A stretch of DNA of 5,296 nt from an uncultured Planctomycetaceae bacterium (GTDB lineage Bacteria; Planctomycetota; Planctomycetia; Pirellulales; JACPPG01): contig CAMFLN010000306.1 of assembly GCA_945957305.1 (NCBI GenBank), positions 1-5,296 of the forward strand, read 5' to 3'. Below the pieces are notes generated by a model. That model had not been told where the DNA came from. It was given only the letters and a program-made list of their open reading frames with translations, and ran no database searches. This document shows positions 1-5,296 of the stretch, one piece after another. Both the position numbers and the translations under genes were made by a program. Position 1 is the first letter of the stretch. Each line of letters opens with the position of its first letter.

Positions 1-1
1 A

Positions 2-784
2 GCCAGCGCCATGCTCGAACAACTCGAGCAGCAGTTAAGCGCCTTCACCCAGGTGGACGTGCCGACATTACTGTCGAGCGTGGGCCAGAATCACTACTTC
101 CTTACTTTCCCGCCCGTCGAGGGCAAATCGGTAACCACCGGCGACGAGCCGGCTGCGGACGTGCCGTTGTCACGTACGGGCATTGTCTGGCAACTGAAGG
201 ACGAAGCGCCTTGGAAACGATTGATCCAGTTGGGCGCCGGATTCGCGGCACTCTCCGAGGGCATGGTCACCGCGGGCGAGGAGCAAGGGTTTATCGGCCT
301 GCGTCTCAAGACGGAGGACGGCCTCAGCGGCGGCGTATTCGTTGGGCATGGGTATATGGTGCTCGGCATTGGGCCCGACGTGCTTGAACCGCTTATGTCC
401 GCACTACGCACTCCGCCCGAGGGCTCTGCTGCCTTGCGTAATACGGATCTGGCGAAGCGCGGCAGCCAACTGCTGCCGGCCGAGGCGTGCATCTTCTATC
501 AGGTGACCGATTTCGACGGCTACTTGAAGACGTTCCGACAAACCTTTGCTTCGTTGTTTGACGTCACCAGTTCGTTGCGAGCCCAGCAAGCCGCGCTCGG
601 CGGCGCCACGGTACCGAACGCCGTGCCCGCGGATGAGGATCAGGTCAAAACGATGGAGCGCATCAAGGAACTAATCCCCAGCGACGAAGAACTCGAAGGC
701 TCGACCGGCGCCAGCGTCGGCCAGTTGATCGTCAACCAACACGGCATTACCTTCCGCTCGGCCGTCGAAATGCCCGCGCCTTAA
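2..784 (+). CDS. Hypothetical protein, 3' part of a larger gene (left end outside the window)
   Basis: The reading frame is open at the left edge (codons GCC AGC GCC precede the first visible ATG at 11). No Shine-Dalgarno sequence sits before that ATG, so the gene most likely starts upstream and this is its C-terminal part, about 260 residues. I do not recognise a named domain. Numbered from the ATG at 11, the visible chain has an amphipathic start (residues 1-20) and a beta-rich globular stretch around residues 55-125, including GIVWQL, GFIGLRLK and a glycine-rich GGVFVGHGYMVLGIGPD. A helical part with paired Phe/Leu residues follows near 165-190, then an acidic segment around 205-232 and a beta-like tail ending in EMPAP. 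No membrane segment or catalytic motif is evident. The style recalls the C-termini of DUF3352-like hypothetical proteins of planctomycetes, but that is only an impression. It is transcribed towards the prpC-like gene, with a 229-bp convergent gap between them. Confidence 0.75.
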   Translation, partial: ASAMLEQLEQQLSAFTQVDVPTLLSSVGQNHYFLTFPPVEGKSVTTGDEPAADVPLSRTGIVWQLKDEAPWKRLIQLGAGFAALSEGMVTAGEEQGFIGLRLKTEDGLSGGVFVGHGYMVLGIGPDVLEPLMSALRTPPEGSAALRNTDLAKRGSQLLPAEACIFYQVTDFDGYLKTFRQTFASLFDVTSSLRAQQAALGGATVPNAVPADEDQVKTMERIKELIPSDEELEGSTGASVGQLIVNQHGITFRSAVEMPAP

Positions 785-789
785 AAAGT

Positions 790-1006
790 CGGCAGCGGGC
801 AGATGGCGGAGGGCAGTGAAGTCGACGATCCATCTCGCAGCGGCTTTGAGCAGTTAGTTCAATAACTCCTCTCCCCTTGCGGGAGAGGGTGGCTCCGCCG
901 CAGGCGGATACGGGTGAGGGTATCGGCGCTCACGACCCCACAAGTCTCCTCCGCTTCGGCCACCAGCGCAAGTTCCTAACTGCCCGCTGCCATCTGCCCA
1001 CTGCCC
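790..1006. repeat. Imperfect 27-bp inverted repeat flanking the convergent gap
   Basis: The left arm is 790-816 and the right arm is 980-1006. The reverse complement of the right arm matches the left arm at 23 of 27 positions, with a shared core GCGGGCAGATGGC/GTGGGCAGATGGC. The arms consist of GGGCAG-type units, lie just outside the two stop codons (784 and 1014), and enclose the REP-like hairpin unit. Their position suggests either a palindromic mobile or repeat unit or simply two copies of a common intergenic repeat in opposite orientation. The sequence alone cannot tell these apart. Confidence 0.6.
866..921. repeat. REP-like double-hairpin repeat
   Basis: Two adjacent perfect stems are visible. 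CCTCTCCC (868-875) pairs with GGGAGAGG (881-888) across a 5-nt loop, and TCCGCC (894-899) pairs with GGCGGA (903-908) across a 3-nt loop. They are followed by CGGGTGAGGGT (911-921). The GGGAGAGGGTGGC...CGGGTGAGGG layout is the familiar pattern of REP-type intergenic palindromes found in many GC-rich bacterial genomes. Sitting between two convergent genes, the structure could also act as a bidirectional transcription barrier. There is no T-tract, so it is not a canonical intrinsic terminator. Confidence 0.6.
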
Positions 1007-1013
1007 ACTATTT

Positions 1014-2135
1014 CTACGATCGCTTGCCGAGCGGCACATAAGTCCTGGCAGCGGCGCCGATGTAGCGTGCCCGCGGGCGGATCAGGCGATTGTTGTCTGC
1101 CTGTTCGATCACGTGTGCGCTCCAGCCCGAGACGCGGCTGACCACGAAGAGCGGCGTGTACAGATAGATCGGCAAGCCCATGTAGTGATAGAGCCGGGCA
1201 CTGGGCCAATCGAGGTTCGGCGGCAATTTCTTTTCGCCGGTGACGATTCCCTCGATGATTTCGGCCATTTCCTCCATGTCCTGATTGCCGGTCTCGACGG
1301 CCAGCTGCTGGCACAGAGTCTTCAAATATATGGCACGCGGGTCGCCGGTTTTGTACACGCGATGGCCGAATCCCATGATCAATTGCTTGGCGGCGAGTGC
1401 CTTACGGACCCATGGTTCGGCGTTTTTCGCGGTGCCGACTTGTTGCAGAACTTCCAAGACTCGTTCGTTGGCCCCGCCATGCAGCGGGCCTTTCAGTGCG
1501 CCGATGGCGCCAGTAATGGCCGAATGCAAGTCGGCACGCGTCGAGGTGATAACCCGCGCCGTGAACGTCGAAGCGTTGTACTCATGTTCCGCGTACAGGA
1601 TCAGCGACACATCCATCGCCTTGGTCCAGCGGTCGCTGGGCTTTTCGCCGCGCAGCATCCACAGAATGTTGCCGGCGATCGAGAGCGTGGGGTCGGGCTT
1701 TACCGGTTCATCGCCCCCGGTCAAGCGGTGGCGCGCCGCCATGATGACCGGCAACTGCGCGAGCAACCGCTCGGCCTTGCGCAGGTTGGCGTCATGGCTG
1801 TTGTCATCGGTGTCGGGATCCCAATGCGCCAACAAGCTCGCGCCGGTTCGCATCACGTCCATGCTCGACGCGTGGTGTGGAATCTTCCGCAGGGTATCGA
1901 TGATTTCGCTCGGCACGCCCGAACCGCGCGCCAGCCGCGTGCGAAACGCCGTGAGGTCGGCCGCCGAGGGGAGTTCACCGTACAGGATCAGGTAGGCCGT
2001 CTCCTCGAACGTCGAGTGCGTGGCCAGCTCTTCGACCGAGTAGCCGCGATAGTGCAGCCCTTCGTCGACTGTGCTGATTCCCGTCTCCCCCGCTATGACC
2101 CCTTCCAGGCCTGGACTGTACACGGCTTCGCTCAT
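1014..2135 (-). CDS. prpC: Citrate synthase / 2-methylcitrate synthase
   Basis: This is a citrate synthase-family enzyme of 373 residues, the usual length for the short bacterial CitZ/PrpC type (about 370-390). The family condenses oxaloacetate with acetyl-CoA or propionyl-CoA in the cytoplasm. All signature residues are present: HEYNAST (His184), the catalytic His219 in GPLHGGANE, the catalytic His258 in GFGHRVYKTGDPRA, the catalytic Asp309 in PPNLDWPSA, and the C-terminal substrate-binding stretch SGWSAHVIEQADNNRLIRP (337-354). The ATG at 2135 is supported by GAGG at 2146-2143, 7 nt upstream. It overlaps the TGA of the preceding prpB-like gene as ATGA, which implies translational coupling. 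The company of a methylisocitrate lyase argues for 2-methylcitrate synthase activity, possibly bifunctional. The LDW variant of the Asp motif is also seen in PrpC proteins, but sequence alone does not settle the acyl-CoA preference. The family call is very secure. The prpC symbol is an inference from context. Confidence 0.93.
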   Translation of the reverse strand: MSEAVYSPGLEGVIAGETGISTVDEGLHYRGYSVEELATHSTFEETAYLILYGELPSAADLTAFRTRLARGSGVPSEIIDTLRKIPHHASSMDVMRTGASLLAHWDPDTDDNSHDANLRKAERLLAQLPVIMAARHRLTGGDEPVKPDPTLSIAGNILWMLRGEKPSDRWTKAMDVSLILYAEHEYNASTFTARVITSTRADLHSAITGAIGALKGPLHGGANERVLEVLQQVGTAKNAEPWVRKALAAKQLIMGFGHRVYKTGDPRAIYLKTLCQQLAVETGNQDMEEMAEIIEGIVTGEKKLPPNLDWPSARLYHYMGLPIYLYTPLFVVSRVSGWSAHVIEQADNNRLIRPRARYIGAAARTYVPLGKRS

Positions 2136-3019
2136 GAATTCGCCTCGTGTTGAAAATAGGCCCGATCCCGGGCTTCGTATCCAGTGTATCCGAGTAAATC
2201 GTAAAGTTCTTGTCGTGACTGCATGCGGTCGAGCAGCTTTTGTTGCGTGCCGCTGTTGGCAATCTCGGCCAGCGCTTCGTCCACGGCCTTCATCGCAATC
2301 CTCAACAGTGTCACCGGCAACAGCACGCCGGCATATCCCATTTGTTTCAGATCATTCAGCGGCACGAGCGGGCTTTGGCCAAATTCGGTCATATTCGCCA
2401 CCAGCGGCGCCTGGATCGTCCGGGCAAACTGCTCGAACTCCTGCAGGTTGCCGAGCGCTTCGGGAAAGATCCAATCCGCCCCGGCATCCAAGAAGCGCTT
2501 GGCTCGATCGAGCGCGGCATCCATTCCCAGCACGCCGCGCGCGTCGGTGCGGGCCAGGATCACGGTGTCGTTCGACCCGCGGGCAGCGACCGCCGCACGA
2601 ATCTTCGAGCACATTTCCGCAGGCTCGACCAGGCTTTTGCCCGACAGATGTCCGCACCGCTTGGGCAGTCGTTGATCTTCGAGCTGGATAGCCGCGGCGC
2701 CGGCGGAAACCAACTCAGTGACAGTTCGTTCGACGTTCACGGCTTCGCCGAATCCCGTGTCCGCATCGACGATCAGCGGAATTGTCGTCGCGCGAGTCAA
2801 CCGACGCGTCTGCTCGGCGAGTTCGGTGAGCGTGAACAGGCCGATGTCCGGCAGGGCAAAGGTGCCTGCCGAAAAAGCGGCTCCGGACAGGTACATGGCT
2901 CGAAAGCCTGCTCGCTCGATCAACTTGCCGACTAGCGCATCGAATGCACCCGGAATCAGGATCGTCCCGTCGGCGACCGCATTACGTAATCGAGTGCCCG
3001 GAGATGAAGTCGACGACAC
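2132..3019 (-). CDS. prpB: Methylisocitrate lyase (isocitrate lyase/PEP mutase superfamily)
   Basis: Probable 2-methylisocitrate lyase, 295 residues from the chosen start. The enzyme cleaves 2-methylisocitrate to pyruvate and succinate, the last step of the methylcitrate cycle, in the cytoplasm as a Mg2+-dependent TIM barrel. Visible landmarks are YLSG (43-46), Asp58 in LPD, the metal-binding VDADTGFG (Asp85, Asp87), QLEDQ (Glu114), the lyase active-site loop KRCGH (120-124, catalytic Cys122), ARTDAR (156-161), FPEA and ANMTEFG (208-214). The KRCGH loop separates lyases from the PEP mutase branch. The frame stays open to an ATG at 3148, giving 338 residues. I prefer GTG 3019-3017 because AGGAAGG (3032-3026) lies 6 nt upstream and the resulting length matches the roughly 295-residue family. 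The extra 43 residues look unlike any PrpB N-terminus. It is the first gene of a two-gene operon with the prpC-like synthase and overlaps it by 4 bp. Confidence 0.9.
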   Translation of the reverse strand: MSSTSSPGTRLRNAVADGTILIPGAFDALVGKLIERAGFRAMYLSGAAFSAGTFALPDIGLFTLTELAEQTRRLTRATTIPLIVDADTGFGEAVNVERTVTELVSAGAAAIQLEDQRLPKRCGHLSGKSLVEPAEMCSKIRAAVAARGSNDTVILARTDARGVLGMDAALDRAKRFLDAGADWIFPEALGNLQEFEQFARTIQAPLVANMTEFGQSPLVPLNDLKQMGYAGVLLPVTLLRIAMKAVDEALAEIANSGTQQKLLDRMQSRQELYDLLGYTGYEARDRAYFQHEANS

Positions 3020-3033
3020 AAGCAACCTTCCTG
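3020..3033 (-). promoter_or_regulatory. Ribosome binding site fixing the prpB start
   Basis: Read on the minus strand, the sequence is AGGAAGG (3032-3026), then a 6-nt spacer TTGCTT (3025-3020), then GTG (3019-3017). This is the strongest Shine-Dalgarno sequence in the window. It sits at the right distance for a start that yields a standard-length PrpB, so it decides between the GTG and the upstream ATG at 3148. Confidence 0.75.
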
Positions 3034-3106
3034 CGATGCGGGGAGCTGCGCAGGCGAGACGTTTTTGCTTGATAAGCAGGTCGCCTGCAGGGATACCGCT
3101 TGCCGG

Positions 3107-3136
3107 AATATAAAAGGCCGGAAAGGCATTCCGCAA
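3107..3136 (-). promoter_or_regulatory. Candidate promoter of the prpBC operon
   Basis: On the minus strand there is a TATATT hexamer (3112-3107, five of six bases match TATAAT), preceded by TTGCGG (3136-3131) with an 18-bp spacer. Transcription from here would give a leader of about 80 nt before the GTG at 3019. The -35 match is poor and planctomycete promoters are not well defined, so this is a weak call. A second -10-like hexamer, CATAAT, lies at 3180-3175 without a good -35. Confidence 0.22.
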
Positions 3137-3317
3137 GGGGAGCCGCACCTGAGACCTGTTCGCTGCTCAGCGAGATTATGCGAAATCGATTGCACAGCGG
3201 ACTGTGCGGCGGCGGCAAAAACTTGGCGCGCGGGACTGGTCTCATCAAGCTGCCGAACGAGCCTTAGCAGCCTGTTGAAAAACTCAATGGGCTGCGTGAT
3301 GGCATGGATGCGATCCC

Positions 3318-3343
3318 AAAATGACGACGTAAGTCGTTATTTT
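3318..3343. repeat. Internal hairpin 1 of the MITE-like element
   Basis: AAAATGACGAC (3318-3328) pairs with GTCGTTATTTT (3333-3343) over a GTAA loop. One C-to-T difference leaves a G-T pair. A flanking C-G pair (3317/3344) extends the stem to 12 bp. The near-perfect pairing in a non-coding stretch suggests that the structure, not a protein, is conserved. Confidence 0.65.
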
Positions 3344-3380
3344 GCGAGCCGTGCGAAGCTTTGCTTTGCACCTGGCGAGG

Positions 3381-3409
3381 TTGAAAAATGCCACGAGGGC
3401 ATTTTTCAA
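3381..3409. repeat. Internal hairpin 3 of the MITE-like element (shares bases with the right terminal repeat)
   Basis: TTGAAAAATGCC (3381-3392) and GGCATTTTTCAA (3398-3409) form a perfect 12-bp stem with a 5-nt loop. Its 3' arm covers 3402-3409, which is also the inner half of the right terminal inverted repeat, so hairpin 3 and the long end-to-end pairing are mutually exclusive. Followed by no T-run, it is not a classical terminator, although the U-rich 3' arm could slow polymerase. Confidence 0.65.
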
Positions 3410-3530
3410 CAGGCTGCTAGAATAAGGTTTTCGTAATGTGGCCCGCTTTTGGCGGTGGTTGCAGAACCACGACGTATCGCGCCGGTTGAGATTTCGATTC
3501 TTGATTGTTAGCAATCTGCGAGAAACCTCC

Positions 3531-5093
3531 GTGACTTCGGCCGTCAACCAATTCGCTGAGCAACAGCATGATTCGGCGGCGCGCTGGCGGGCGGGGTTCG
3601 AAGTGCTGCTGATCTTCGTCGTGTTCGCGGTTTACGCCGGGTGGCCGGTGCCCGATCCCAATGAGCCGCACTATTTGGGCAAGGCACGGCACTATTGGGA
3701 TCCGGCCTGGATTCAGAATGATTTCTTTTTGCAGTCCGCCGACTCGCACTGGGCGTTTTACGTCACTTGCGGCTGGGCCAGCCGATTCTTGGCTTTCCCG
3801 GCGCTGGCTTGGGTCGGACGAGTCGCGACCTGGGCTCTGCTGGCAATCGCCTGGCGCCGTTTGAGCTGGAGTGTGATTCCGCAGATCGGAATGTCGATTC
3901 TCTCGGCCGCGCTCTTCGTCACGTTGAATGAAAACTTCCAAATGGCCGGCGAATGGGTGGTGGGAGGATTCGAAGCCAAGGGGCTGGCTTACGCATTGGT
4001 CTTCGCAGGTCTGGCCGAACTGGTGCGCGGGCGATGGAATGCGACGTGGATCTTGCTCGGCGCCGCCTCGGCCTTTCACGTCTTGGTTGGTGGTTGGACG
4101 GTTCTGGCTGCCGGAATCTGCTGGTTGGTGGCCGGTCCGCAGCGACCGCGGCTCGTTGCGATGCTGCCCGGGTTGGCCGTCGGCGGCGTGCTCTCTCTCG
4201 CAGGGCTCGTGCCGGCACTGGCGATCAATCTGCATGCCGATCCCGCGACGGTGGCGCGAGCGAACGAAATCTATGTCTACGAGCGCTTGACGCATCATCT
4301 CTCGTTTTTCGATATCGCGGCCGGCTTTCGCTGGCGCTTTGCTCTTTTGACAATCGCCTGGTTCGTGCTGTCGAGCTTGCGATCCGCCGGGCTTACACAA
4401 AACGGGCTGCGGGCGATCGTGAATGCATCGCTCGGCGTGGTGGTCGTCGGCATCGGTCTGAGCATTATGGGGCATACCTATCCGGACCGGGTGTCAGGAT
4501 TGCTGCGGTTCTATTGGTTCCGCCTGGCGGATTGCCTTGTGCCGCTCGGTGTCGCGTTGGGGATCACTGCGCTGTTAATGCACTGGAGCGAGTCTCGTTG
4601 GTGGGCACGTATCGCGACGTCCCTGGCGCTTGCGGGGTTGCTGTTGGCGCCGCAATTCGTGGCGCGATTGTCACCGGGCACTCCCCGAGCTGATAAACCT
4701 GGCAAAGTGACGAACTACCCGGACTGGCGCGATGCATGCGAGTGGATCGCTGCGAATACGCCCCCCGAGGCCAGGTTTCTCACGCCGCGCACCGCGCAGA
4801 CCTTCAAGTGGTATGCCGGCCGCAGCGAAGTGGCCACTTGGAAAGACTTGCCGCAAGATGCCGAAAGCATCGTCGCCTGGCGACAGCGCCTGGAAGACCT
4901 CCATGGCACGGGCGATTCCGCGGAGCCGTGGTACGATAGTCTGGCCGAGGCCCCGCCCAGTCGCTTGCGCGACGTGGCGCAGCGATACGATGCGCAATAT
5001 TTGCTGACCGAATCCGAACCGCCGCTCGATTTGAAATGCATTTATCAAAACGACAGCTACGCGGTCTATGAAATAGCCTCGAGCGACAAGTAG
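3531..5093 (+). CDS. Polytopic membrane protein, DUF6798-like, possible GT-C-fold enzyme
   Basis: An integral membrane protein of 520 residues from GTG 3531. About ten hydrophobic segments are visible, near residues 23-39, 87-111, 114-132, 152-165, 172-202 (probably two), 209-231, 269-283, 295-314, 331-352 and 358-378. A soluble C-terminal domain of about 120 residues follows (397-517), carrying the aromatic motif TFKWYAGR (424-431). After the first segment comes a polar loop with NEPHYLGKARHYW (44-56) and NDFFLQSADSH (63-73). Such an acidic loop after TM1 is typical of GT-C glycosyltransferases that use lipid-linked sugars. Other polar motifs are GEWVVGGFEAKG (140-151) and GHTYPDR (314-320). 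The pattern matches my memory of the DUF6798 family; its function is not established. The frame extends to GTG 3438 (551 residues), but the extra 31 are basic and lie outside the recognisable domain. Both starts have weak ribosome sites: GAGA 7 nt before 3531, AAGG 10 nt before 3438. Confidence 0.8.
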   Translation: MTSAVNQFAEQQHDSAARWRAGFEVLLIFVVFAVYAGWPVPDPNEPHYLGKARHYWDPAWIQNDFFLQSADSHWAFYVTCGWASRFLAFPALAWVGRVATWALLAIAWRRLSWSVIPQIGMSILSAALFVTLNENFQMAGEWVVGGFEAKGLAYALVFAGLAELVRGRWNATWILLGAASAFHVLVGGWTVLAAGICWLVAGPQRPRLVAMLPGLAVGGVLSLAGLVPALAINLHADPATVARANEIYVYERLTHHLSFFDIAAGFRWRFALLTIAWFVLSSLRSAGLTQNGLRAIVNASLGVVVVGIGLSIMGHTYPDRVSGLLRFYWFRLADCLVPLGVALGITALLMHWSESRWWARIATSLALAGLLLAPQFVARLSPGTPRADKPGKVTNYPDWRDACEWIAANTPPEARFLTPRTAQTFKWYAGRSEVATWKDLPQDAESIVAWRQRLEDLHGTGDSAEPWYDSLAEAPPSRLRDVAQRYDAQYLLTESEPPLDLKCIYQNDSYAVYEIASSDK

Positions 5094-5119
5094 CGTGATG
5101 CGCAACGGATGGCCTGAAA

Positions 5120-5296
5120 ATGATCGATGACTTGCCCGCGCGTTTGGCCGCGCGGCTACAGATGCCGCCTCCTCCTGATGTAGTGCGGTCGCGGTTCGCG
5201 CCAGGGCTCAGCTATGGGCGGCATTTCGGCCCAGCGGCTCACGATGCTCGCGACGCCGCGGTTTTGGTCCTGCTGTACCCGCGCGAGGGGCAATGG
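5120..5296 (+). CDS. Nudix hydrolase, probable CoA pyrophosphatase (N-terminal fragment, cut by window edge)
   Basis: An open frame starts at ATG 5120, following an in-frame stop at 5096-5098, and runs 59 codons to the edge without a stop. The first 40 or so residues form an amphipathic helix and a proline/arginine-rich linker. They are followed by RDAAVLVLLYPREGQW at residues 44-59. The AAVLVLLYPREGQW strand is how CoA pyrophosphatase-type Nudix proteins (NudL/YeaB group) begin their fold, before the LT.R...H.GQ and Nudix box motifs. Those catalytic motifs lie beyond the window, so the call rests on this strand alone. The family hydrolyses the diphosphate of CoA and its thioesters. Ribosome binding is weak (GGA 10 nt upstream). 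The gene starts 26 bp after the membrane protein's stop and runs in the same direction, so co-transcription is plausible. Confidence 0.6.
   Translation, partial: MIDDLPARLAARLQMPPPPDVVRSRFAPGLSYGRHFGPAAHDARDAAVLVLLYPREGQW

Larger units (their letters stand above)
3020..3264. other. Intergenic leader/promoter region upstream of prpBC
   Basis: These 245 bp between the preferred prpB start and the MITE-like element hold no convincing gene. Visible structures are the candidate promoter, a perfect 6-bp dyad GCACAG-CGGA-CTGTGC (3192-3207) that could be an operator half-site pair or a small hairpin, and a short GCAGG-TCG-CCTGC dyad (3076-3088). No riboswitch pattern was recognised. The ATG at 3148 that extends the lyase frame falls here and is judged not to be used. 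Confidence 0.5.
3265..3419. mobile_element. MITE-like non-autonomous element with 18-bp perfect terminal inverted repeats
   Basis: The 155-bp unit is bounded by TAGCAGCCTGTTGAAAAA (3265-3282) and its exact reverse complement (3402-3419). The outermost TA on each side could be a TA target duplication, leaving 16-bp repeats that begin GCAGCC. The inside is not coding but is packed with stem-loops. 3317-3328 pairs with 3333-3344 (12 bp, one G-T). 3351-3359 pairs with 3363-3371 (9 bp, one G-T). TTGAAAAATGCC (3381-3392) pairs perfectly with 3398-3409 around the 5-nt loop ACGAG. Small size, clean inverted ends and no transposase are the hallmarks of a MITE mobilised in trans. The left-end octamer TTGAAAAA recurs at 3381-3388, so the right end can pair with either copy. 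It lies between the divergent prpBC and DUF6798-type units. The transposase family is unknown; a TA target would suit IS630/mariner types. Confidence 0.8.

Noticed and set aside
868..888. CCTCTCCC/GGGAGAGG hairpin as an intrinsic terminator
   Set aside because: The stem is strong but is not followed by a T-run on either strand. The sequence matches a REP-like repeat better, so it is annotated as a repeat.
1113..2153. Long plus-strand open frame (346 codons) opposite the citrate synthase gene
   Set aside because: It is antisense to a clearly conserved enzyme. Its translation is Arg/Gln/His-rich and low-similarity, as expected for the mirror of GC-rich coding DNA.
3265..3419. CRISPR or attachment-site interpretation of the palindromic unit
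   Set aside because: There are only two terminal copies in inverted orientation and no regularly spaced direct repeats. There is no integrase, cas gene or tRNA nearby.
3417..4475. Long minus-strand open frame (352 codons) opposite the membrane protein gene
   Set aside because: Its composition is dominated by Gln, Arg, His and Pro with no recognisable motif, while the plus strand shows clear membrane segments and conserved motifs. It is a shadow frame.
3953..4693. Plus-strand frame of 246 codons inside the membrane protein gene
   Set aside because: It is an out-of-frame Arg/Gly/Ala-rich translation with no ribosome site, overlapping a better-supported gene.
5136..5155. 7-bp perfect GC hairpin CCGCGCG-TTTGGC-CGCGCGG near the start of the Nudix gene
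   Set aside because: It lies within codons for an Ala/Arg-rich helix (PARLAARL), and GC-rich codon choice explains it. It has no T-tract and no context suggesting a regulator.

Overview
The window is GC-rich, tightly coding bacterial DNA. It most resembles a planctomycete, probably of the Pirellulales type. The pointers are a DUF6798-type membrane protein, an orphan envelope-style hypothetical protein, a short palindromic transposon-like repeat, and a REP-like hairpin in a convergent gap. This placement rests on remembered family patterns, not on a search.

Layout, left to right. Bases 2-784 (+) are the 3' part of an unrecognised protein gene that enters from the left. Bases 785-1013 are a convergent intergenic gap holding a two-hairpin REP-like unit, which is framed by an imperfect 27-bp inverted repeat. 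Bases 1014-3019 (-) are a two-gene operon read leftwards: a methylisocitrate lyase-type gene (prpB-like) first, then a citrate/2-methylcitrate synthase (prpC-like). The two overlap by 4 bp (ATGA). Bases 3020-3264 are the operon's leader and promoter region. Bases 3265-3419 are a MITE-like element with perfect 18-bp terminal inverted repeats and three internal hairpins. Bases 3531-5093 (+) encode a roughly 10-segment membrane protein of the DUF6798/GT-C-like type. Bases 5120-5296 (+) are the start of a Nudix hydrolase, probably of the CoA-pyrophosphatase type, cut by the window edge.

How the genes work together. The prpB/prpC pair would form the entry and exit steps of the methylcitrate cycle: propionyl-CoA plus oxaloacetate gives 2-methylcitrate, and 2-methylisocitrate is cleaved to pyruvate plus succinate. 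The dehydratase and hydratase steps (PrpD, or AcnD/AcnB) are not here and would have to be supplied from elsewhere. The membrane protein and the Nudix gene run in the same direction with a 26-bp gap and may be co-transcribed, but no shared pathway is evident.

I do not see a convincing new multi-gene system. The items most worth a second look are the MITE-like element between the divergent units, the nested inverted-repeat/REP structure in the convergent gap, the dehydratase-less prpBC pair, and the uncharacterised DUF6798-type protein.
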